Below, one piece after another: positions 57,799-64,000 of a stretch of DNA of 64,000 nt (positions are counted from its first letter, which is position 1; every line of letters begins with the position of its first letter). A program made the translations under genes and the position numbers. Under the pieces are notes generated by a model. That model saw only the letters and a program-made list of their open reading frames with translations, was not told where the DNA came from and ran no database searches. The stretch spans positions 3,224,001 to 3,288,000 of the forward strand of contig NZ_JAFBBU010000001.1 of the NCBI RefSeq assembly GCF_016907385.1, in the 5' to 3' direction. The DNA comes from Subtercola frigoramans (GTDB taxonomy: Bacteria > Actinomycetota > Actinomycetes > Actinomycetales > Microbacteriaceae).

Positions 57799-58718
57799 TG
57801 GCCAATTGTCTCGTAATTGGTGGAAACGGCTTCTTGGGAGCACACCTCTCGAATGCCCTGGCCAGGGCTGGGCATGAAGTAGTCGCCTTCGACAGATTCA
57901 GTCGCGGCATCCAAGCAATTCAGGTGCCTGGAGTGAAGGCTCACATCGGCGATTTTCTTAGCAGGTTCGATCTTGCTTCAGCCTTAGTAGGCCAGGAGTA
58001 TGTCTTTCACTTTCTGTCAACGACGACACCGATGACCGCTGAAAATGAACCTTCCCTCGACCTGCGGACTAACGTTAGTCAGTCTGTTGACTTGCTCGAG
58101 TTGTGCGTCGAGGCGGGGATCAGTCGGTTTTACTACGCGTCAAGCGGAGGCGCGATATATGGAACTCAAGACATTGATTTCTTCCGCGAGGATGACAGAG
58201 TTCTGCCGGTTTCTCCATACGGAATCGGTAAATTGACGATTGAAAACTATCTTCGGTACTTTCGTGTAAAGCACGGTTTGCAATCCTACGCACTAAGAAT
58301 TTCCAATCCGTATGGCACAGGACAGAGCGTCGAAAAACGCCAAGGATTGATTCCCATCGTCCTTCATCAGGTCCACACTGGGGCAGAAATTTCTCGCCTG
58401 GGCAATGGCTCAATGGTCCGAGACTATGTCTATGTGAATGACTTGATAGAAATGATCCTGGCTCTCGTTGCAAGCGAACCGAAGCACGACACCTACAATC
58501 TGGGCAGTGGGCACGGAACGACGGTCAACGAGGTTTTCGACTCCATCCGCCGAATCACCGAAGTGAATTTCAGCACGAGGGACTTACCAAAACCCGCCAC
58601 GTTCGTCGACACAGTCGTGTTAGATACGTCTAGATTCACAGACGAGTTCGGTTACCCGTCAATCACGACGCTTGACCAAGGTGTGGCCGCTGTCTGGAGC
58701 GATATCCGTCTCTCTTGA
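57798..58718 (+). CDS. NAD-dependent sugar epimerase/dehydratase
   Basis: 306 residues. N-terminal CLVIGGNGFLGAHLSNAL (extended SDR motif GxxGxxG), catalytic SSGGAIYG and YGIGKLTIENYLRYF (Tyr/Lys), and SRLGNGSMVRDYVYVNDLIEMI. It resembles UDP-glucose 4-epimerase-like enzymes that make a precursor nucleotide sugar; the exact substrate is uncertain. ATG overlaps the stop of the glycosyltransferase gene. Confidence 0.9.
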   Translation: MANCLVIGGNGFLGAHLSNALARAGHEVVAFDRFSRGIQAIQVPGVKAHIGDFLSRFDLASALVGQEYVFHFLSTTTPMTAENEPSLDLRTNVSQSVDLLELCVEAGISRFYYASSGGAIYGTQDIDFFREDDRVLPVSPYGIGKLTIENYLRYFRVKHGLQSYALRISNPYGTGQSVEKRQGLIPIVLHQVHTGAEISRLGNGSMVRDYVYVNDLIEMILALVASEPKHDTYNLGSGHGTTVNEVFDSIRRITEVNFSTRDLPKPATFVDTVVLDTSRFTDEFGYPSITTLDQGVAAVWSDIRLS

Positions 58719-58755
58719 CTCGAAGAAGATCGGGGCTCGCGTGTGGCGCCCCCAG

Positions 58756-58917
58756 TTACGAAGGCTCACTCGACAAGGAACAACTGTCGCCTATCGATAA
58801 GCCTAGGGCAACCTGCGCAATCATCGAAGCGCCGTGGCCATCTCCTTCGCGATGCAACTCCATCGCCGCTCGGAGTGCGATGTCAACTGCCACCTGCAGA
58901 GCGTCTCGTTCGGTCAT
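58756..58917 (-). CDS. Possible small protein, 53 residues
   Basis: The minus strand from ATG 58917 encodes MTERDALQVAVDIALRAAME, then LHREGDGHGASMIAQVALG, an amphipathic helical composition unlike a random frame. It is below the usual length cut-off. The ribosome-binding site is poor. I do not recognise a family. Confidence 0.4.
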   Translation of the reverse strand: MTERDALQVAVDIALRAAMELHREGDGHGASMIAQVALGLSIGDSCSLSSEPS

Positions 58918-59208
58918 TCAACAATTTTGGCAGCAAATAGCATTTGGCAGCCGTACCGTAACACGACGGAAACGAACATCTAAGCCACGTCATTAGCTGC
59001 TCATACTTGTCAAACGGTGCCCGGGGCGTAATTCAGTCGGGCGCTAACGTGACGTGTCATTCGAGTTTCAGGTCGACGCGCGTATCGACGTCGAGTCGTC
59101 GAGGGCATCGCTACGCACTGATCCTTGCCGCTCAGCTCGCCGCGATCACACCTAGCTTTCTCTCCTAGCGGGCATGCGCGGAGACAGCGTCGTGTTTGCC
59201 GCAGTCAT

Positions 59209-60076
59209 TTATGTGTCGCATCCGGGCTGTGTATTTGCACTCTCGGGGGCCATTCTAGTACTACCCCGGGGGGCGGTGCACGATGATGAGCGGATGCGCT
59301 CGGGGTTTTCGCCGACGACGATGAGTATCTCGGCGGCGGTATCGATGCCGATGCCGAATGGTTCAACGAGCTGCGGTGCGGTTCGAAGAACGAGTCCCTC
59401 GATCATGGTCTCGAGTTCCGTGATCTCGGCGTCGAGGGTAAGCCAACGCCGCGCGAGGAAACGCAGCGTGTGGCGGATGCTGTCATCGGGCGTCTCCAAC
59501 CGGGTTGGGCGCAGCGCGCCGAGGAAGCGGGCGAGCATGATCTGGGTCTTCCCGGCGGTGTCCTGACGGAGCTGGTCGGAACCGTGAATGAGCATGGCCT
59601 ACAGCGTGATCATGGCTGAGGTGCGGTCCTTCACGGCTGTATCGTGGGCGACTTTCAACTGCCTAATCATTTCCACCGCCCCATCAGCAGTTTTTTGGTT
59701 CCGCCGTCGCGTAGCCGGCCATCACCGCACGGGCAGCGTTCTCCGCGTCGAGGGTGTCGGATTTGCCGGCGAGTCGTCGCATGCGACGGTCGGGCCGGTT
59801 GACCTCGACGACGCGACGCCCGTTGCGGCGGATGAACGAGGTGAGGCCCGCACCGTACGAGCCGGTGCCTTCGATACCGAACGCGATGACTTGCCCGAAC
59901 CCGTTCGCCCAGTCGAGCAGCTGCTGGTAGCCGCCGTTGTCGGTCGCGATCGTCAGCGACGCGAGGATCCCTCCGATAGAGTCCATGACCGCGGCGACAT
60001 GGACGTGTTTGTGGGTATCGACGCCGACGACGATGTGGCCGGAGCGGGTCAAATTGAGGGGTGCCGGAGCTGCCAT
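59209..60076 (-). pseudogene. IS110-family transposase remnant
   Basis: From ATG 60076 (after AGGATCACC) the N-terminal RuvC-like DEDD domain reads GHIVVGVDTHKHVHVAAV, GIEGTGSYGAGL and KSDTLDAENAARAV. An extra A in a run near 59693 shifts the frame; the neighbouring frame continues DGAVEMIRQLKVAHDTAVKD and meets a TAG in place of Gln (59597-59599) before AMLIHGSDQLRQDTAG. The C-terminal third with the serine-recombinase-like motif is lost after GENPERIRS (about 59293). It is therefore inactive. Confidence 0.85.
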
Positions 60077-60596
60077 GGTGATCCTGTTCTGTCGGGGTTA
60101 GTCTGGTGTGGCACTGACGCCGGCGGGTGGACAGGACTGTCACGGGGACGCTCTCGAAAGGTTGCTCCAGGCTCCTATTAGGTCACGCCCGTCCGGCGCA
60201 GTGTTTTGTTACGGCGCCCGGCCGGACAGCTGACAGATCAACGCCAAGGCACCCGAAGGGCCAATCGTAAGCAAGGGTCAAGCCGTCACGGCCAGGACTT
60301 CCGAAACCATCATGGCTCCGACCCGAACAGACTGACAGTCATAGGAATCCCCGACGGTTCCGATTGAGGGTGTCGCGCCGATCTCAGCTAATCGTTCGCC
60401 GTAGCGAATTGACGTGAATTGGCTACCTCCGTAGCTCTGTCAACGCAGATCGTCGTGGTAGGTGCCGCGCCCCCAGCGTAAGGCTCTTGACAGATGCCGA
60501 AAAAAATTCTTTCACTGTGGACACAATGCTCTGACATACTCAGGACAACTACCCCATTTATGGGGGTATGTCGTTTGCTTCGCTGGGGGTCTTCGA
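60077..60596. other. Non-coding: IS110 5' end region and lyase promoter region
   Basis: On the minus strand, 60077-60370 is the 5' non-coding end of the IS110 remnant, where elements of this family encode a guide (bridge/seek) RNA. A hairpin-prone stretch (CCGTCCGGC ... GGCCGGACAG) lies at about 60189-60232. From about 60480 on, a TTGACA hexamer (60487-60492) and a CCCC/GGGGG palindrome precede the lyase gene. No protein gene seen. Confidence 0.45.
60552..60566. promoter_or_regulatory. CCCC-N6-GGGGG palindrome before the lyase gene
   Basis: CCCCATTTATGGGGG, in the context TACCCCATTTATGGGGGTA, ends 30 bp before the ATG at 60597. It is the closest of the set to a start codon and the longest in its arms (TACCCC/GGGGTA). 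Confidence 0.5.
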
Positions 60597-63500
60597 ATGC
60601 ATTTTCAAGGGACAAAGCTAGCCATTTACGCTGTCGTAATCTTCAGTCTGACAACGGGGTTCTTGGTTACTCAGCAGCCTGCTATCTCCACAGCAAGTGA
60701 ATTGGGCGCAATGTCTACCCCGTCCAGTGAGAGCGCACGACTCATAGCATCCTCGAACCAAGTAACGACCGCGCATCCAAGACTGTTGGCATCCGCAGAC
60801 GACTTTGCTGCGCTACGAATCGAGGTGGCAACGGACGCCACGGCAAAAGCCTGGTACGCCGACGTGAAGGCGGCAGCGGATAAGGCGATCGCCGCCACGC
60901 CTGTCACCTACGACCTAAACAACGGCAGTCAAAGTCTGTTGACCACAAGCAAGTTGGTTGTCGACCGAACGTACGCACTTGGCTTTATGTGGCAAATAAC
61001 GGGAAATTCGCTATATGCAGACCGACTCTGGGTTGAATTGGACGCAGCTTCGAACTTCCCGGATTGGCACCCGGACGTCTTCTTGGATACCGCGGAAATG
61101 ACACACGCGTTTGCAATCGGGTACGACTGGCTTTACGACTACTGGTCCCCAGGTCAACGCGCTCAACTACAAACGGCAATTATCGAAATGGGGTTGAAAG
61201 CATCCCTCCCGGTTTACGCGTCGACATCGGTTGCTGGCCCCTACAAGGTCGGCGGCAATTGGGCAAAGGCAAGCAGTAACTGGAACATCGTCTCGAATTC
61301 GGGAATGCTCATGGGCGCACTCGCTGTTGCTTATGACAATTCGACGCTCTCCAGTCAGGTGATGTCTCTCGCGCTCTCAAGTTTGCCAAACGGGATTTCG
61401 GAGTTCGGTTCGTCCGGCGGATACCCGGAGGGCCCCGCATACTGGCAGTACTCGACTGACTACCTGACGACCGCCATCCTTGCGCTCCGGTCGGCGACAG
61501 GCGGAGATTACGGTATCGCTGGCCTGAACGGCGTCTCCCAGATCGGATATTTCCCCCAATACATCACAGGCCCGACAGGTAACCCGGTAAATTTTGGAGA
61601 CGCCATTGGGTCTTCTTACCAGAGCTCATCTCTGCTCGGTCTGGGGAAGATTTTCGACAACCCATCTTTTCGTTACCTTGGCAGTGTTGGTGATCTGACG
61701 GGAAACATCGTTCAGCGATTGCTTTGGTTCGAGCCCAGTGCGAAGGTTTCCACGCCGAGCGAAGCCGCAATGCCGCGAGACAAGTATTTCAGCGGTGCAG
61801 GCCTGGCAGCATTTCGGTCGTCATGGACCGACCCCGACGCGACCTTTGTAACCCTCCGAACTCGCAGCTTCTACAACGTTGCCCATCAGCATCAGGACGC
61901 TGGCACGTTTAGTCTCGATTCACTCGGGCAGACCTGGGCCGCTGAACTAGGAAGAGACAAGGATGACTCGCAACCGGGATTCTACGACCTGAATCCCGAC
62001 GGGCAGAGGTGGGACTACTACCGCAACCGCGCAGAAGGCCAGAACACCTTGGTGATAGACCCCTACTCGGCAGACTCTCTGGATCATCGTGCCGGGCCGA
62101 TGGAACCCGTCATACAGTCGAACGACTCATCTACTATCGCAATCGCCGATCTGTCTAGCCTCTACCCCCAAGATGTCACATCGTGGAAGCGGGGAATCCA
62201 AACGTTCGACGACCGACAACAGATCGTCGTCCAAGATGAGGTCTCATCCACAAAACCGTTCGATGCCCTGTGGGGGATGCACACGGCCGCATCTATATCG
62301 ATCTCAAGCGACGGTAGATCCGCGGTCCTCTCGAGCAATGGCCAAAGGATGCTCGCGCGAATTACCTCGGCAGACAATTTCAGATTCTCAGACATTCCGG
62401 CAGCTCCGTTGCCAACCTCTCCCAACCCCGCGACCCAGGAGCAGGTCAACGGCCTGCGAAAGCTCGCTGTGAGCATTTCGGGCGGTAGCGGAACTACAAC
62501 ATTGGCTGTGCAGTTCACGCCGCTCGCGACGAACGCCGCTTCAAGTGCCCAAATCGACCCGGTGAAGCCGCTCTCAGACTGGACGCTGCGCGATTCAGGG
62601 AGTTCACGCGCAACCGGGCTCACCATCGGCGGAAGCCCTGTTGACGGCTTTTCCCCTGACATCGGCGCCTATCGAGTGACCGTTCCACGGGGTGGCGCAA
62701 ACCTTCTCCTTTCCGCCACTTCCGCCTCCGGCACAGTCACGCTGACACAGGCCACGGTCGTACCGGGAATCGCAACCGCGCGAATTTCTGAGAGTGGGAA
62801 GACTCCCAGGACCTACAGTGTGTACATCGACATTGGCCCGGTGCCGATTTCTGCGGTCAGCTCGACATCGAGTGCCTCTGCAACGACACCGCAGATGAGC
62901 ATCGATCGCTCTCGGACAACCTATTGGTCGGGAATCGGCGATCAGACAATTAGCTGGACGCTTCGCGACCCGCAGATGCTTCCTTCTTATCAGGTGAACT
63001 GGAAGGCCAACCTTGCGAAATACACCAAGTATGAGTTCCAAACCTCGTTAGATAACGTAACGTGGTCCACCAGGTACGACGGGTCATACTCGGGACTGGA
63101 TGGCTGGCAGACCGTGGTGCCGTCTACAGCGCCATGGGTAAAGTACGTGAGGTTTGTCGTCCACGGGGTCACCGGCATTAAAGATGTCAAATTCTACAAT
63201 TTCAACATCCGGGGTGATTCGGGCGCCCCGTCAACCCCAAGACCGAATGCCGTGTCAACTTCAGGTGTGCCTGCATCAATGGTGGTAGGGCAGACCGCAA
63301 ATCTCTCCTACTCCGCAACCTCAACGACGGGTTCCGTCATGGATCGGGCCACACTTTCCACCGCTTACACGACAGCTGATCCGTCTGTCGCGACTGTCGA
63401 CTCCAATGGGCTGGTCACAGCAACGGGAGATGGGAGCACACGAATTGTAGCGATCGTGACTTCCAAAGACGGTGTCACTGCCTTTGGATCGAGTCCTGTT

Positions 63501-64000
63501 TCGGTCCAGAATCTCACGAGATTCCGCATTTACGCCTCCGCAGACACCTACGTCCAGGGTGGTGCAACCTCGACTACTTCTTTTGGAACTGCCACAGACC
63601 TCGTCGTGCGCCCAAGCAAAGACCCGGCTTTCGATCGCATAGCCTTCTTCAACTTCGATCTCTCGGCCCTCAACAATTCGGTGGTGACGTCTGCAGTTCT
63701 GAACCTGAACGGGGTGCTGAGCGATGGATCGGGCTCCTCTGTTCGACTGGACGCGCATACAACCACGAATGCGTGGTCGGAGGGGACGACTAACTACACG
63801 AACAAGCCTGCCCTCGGCTCAACTGTGTCTAGCGTCGTTATCAACAGGACTCTGACGTATAGGCAGGGGGACATTTCCGCCTTCGTCAAGTCTGTGGGCG
63901 CTCCGTCATCCATTTCACTTGGACTTACCCAAGATTCTGGGACCGGTCTCGGATCCTATGTGACGAGCAGAGAGTCGAGCTCGCGCCCATTTATCGAGGT
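60597..64000 (+). CDS. Secreted heparinase II/III-like polysaccharide lyase (partial)
   Basis: Open for more than 1130 codons to the right window edge; the 3' end is missing. ATG 60597 with GGGGGT upstream starts a signal segment (LAIYAVVIFSLTTGFLV). Residues about 60-330 form an alpha/alpha-toroid (HPDVFLDTAEMTHAFAIGYDW; GGNWAKASSNWNIVSNSG; GGYPEGPAYWQYS). The heparinase II/III beta-sandwich follows with SFYNVAHQHQDAGTFSLDSL, carrying the likely catalytic Asn/His. Further modules are a discoidin-like domain (about 750-880), a BIG2-like repeat (SVATVDSNGLVTATGDG) and a DNRLRE/CBM96-like domain (RIYASADTYVQGG). It probably cleaves a uronate-containing polysaccharide by elimination, perhaps the cell's own polymer. 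Confidence 0.85.
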   Translation, partial: MHFQGTKLAIYAVVIFSLTTGFLVTQQPAISTASELGAMSTPSSESARLIASSNQVTTAHPRLLASADDFAALRIEVATDATAKAWYADVKAAADKAIAATPVTYDLNNGSQSLLTTSKLVVDRTYALGFMWQITGNSLYADRLWVELDAASNFPDWHPDVFLDTAEMTHAFAIGYDWLYDYWSPGQRAQLQTAIIEMGLKASLPVYASTSVAGPYKVGGNWAKASSNWNIVSNSGMLMGALAVAYDNSTLSSQVMSLALSSLPNGISEFGSSGGYPEGPAYWQYSTDYLTTAILALRSATGGDYGIAGLNGVSQIGYFPQYITGPTGNPVNFGDAIGSSYQSSSLLGLGKIFDNPSFRYLGSVGDLTGNIVQRLLWFEPSAKVSTPSEAAMPRDKYFSGAGLAAFRSSWTDPDATFVTLRTRSFYNVAHQHQDAGTFSLDSLGQTWAAELGRDKDDSQPGFYDLNPDGQRWDYYRNRAEGQNTLVIDPYSADSLDHRAGPMEPVIQSNDSSTIAIADLSSLYPQDVTSWKRGIQTFDDRQQIVVQDEVSSTKPFDALWGMHTAASISISSDGRSAVLSSNGQRMLARITSADNFRFSDIPAAPLPTSPNPATQEQVNGLRKLAVSISGGSGTTTLAVQFTPLATNAASSAQIDPVKPLSDWTLRDSGSSRATGLTIGGSPVDGFSPDIGAYRVTVPRGGANLLLSATSASGTVTLTQATVVPGIATARISESGKTPRTYSVYIDIGPVPISAVSSTSSASATTPQMSIDRSRTTYWSGIGDQTISWTLRDPQMLPSYQVNWKANLAKYTKYEFQTSLDNVTWSTRYDGSYSGLDGWQTVVPSTAPWVKYVRFVVHGVTGIKDVKFYNFNIRGDSGAPSTPRPNAVSTSGVPASMVVGQTANLSYSATSTTGSVMDRATLSTAYTTADPSVATVDSNGLVTATGDGSTRIVAIVTSKDGVTAFGSSPVSVQNLTRFRIYASADTYVQGGATSTTSFGTATDLVVRPSKDPAFDRIAFFNFDLSALNNSVVTSAVLNLNGVLSDGSGSSVRLDAHTTTNAWSEGTTNYTNKPALGSTVSSVVINRTLTYRQGDISAFVKSVGAPSSISLGLTQDSGTGLGSYVTSRESSSRPFIE

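Overview
The window is high-GC DNA from an actinobacterium, most likely a member of the Microbacteriaceae. The signs are DUF222/HNH and DUF4177 proteins, an Rv2578c-type radical SAM protein, malate:quinone oxidoreductase, Tat and lipoprotein signals of actinobacterial style, and frequent GTG starts. A DUF3494-type ice-binding protein suggests a cold habitat (a Subtercola-like genus is possible, but I cannot prove it).

Positions 1-10.6 kb are mostly housekeeping: the acetyl-CoA synthetase tail, RidA, a DUF4177 protein, two paralogous class A penicillin-binding proteins either side of a metallophosphoesterase and tRNA-Pro(CGG), thymidine kinase and a radical SAM protein. Positions 10.9-24.2 kb hold exported proteins (CopC-like, GH5 cellulase-like, ice-binding), a frameshifted Wzz/BY-kinase gene, four AraC-type regulators, a glycosyltransferase and a membrane-anchored esterase. 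Positions 24.3-40.4 kb carry signal peptidase I, an AbiEii-like/XRE pair, an HprK-like P-loop protein, several small single-pass membrane proteins, a DUF4214 surface protein, a GH26 lipoprotein, a low-molecular-weight tyrosine phosphatase, a DUF222/HNH protein and a 1182-residue Ig-repeat/B-lectin/M23 protein.

From about 40.4 kb to the right edge lies an exopolysaccharide region that looks less GC-rich: an intact Wzz/BY-kinase gene, a polyprenyl-phosphate sugar transferase, an rmlA-rmlB-rmlCD operon for dTDP-rhamnose, UDP-glucose dehydrogenase, a GT4 glycosyltransferase, a sugar epimerase and a large secreted heparinase II/III-like lyase that runs off the window. The kinase, the phosphatase, the nucleotide-sugar enzymes and the secreted hydrolases and lyase form a plausible set for making, controlling and trimming a rhamnose- and uronate-containing surface polymer. 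Wzx and Wzy are not in the window. The core gene mqo sits inside this region.

The clearest structural find is at 42114-47481. A decayed IS5-family element (15-bp inverted repeats, CTAG duplication) is interrupted by a 4.4-kb IS21-type element with its own inverted repeats and a GTCATT duplication. Besides istA/istB, that element carries a MazG-like gene, a frameshifted GNAT gene and a methyltransferase as apparent cargo. A second recurrent signal is a CCCC-N(4-7)-GGGGG palindrome upstream of several genes for surface or membrane proteins, a possible shared operator. Short 11-20 bp tandem duplications, both coding and intergenic, are unusually frequent in the first 30 kb.
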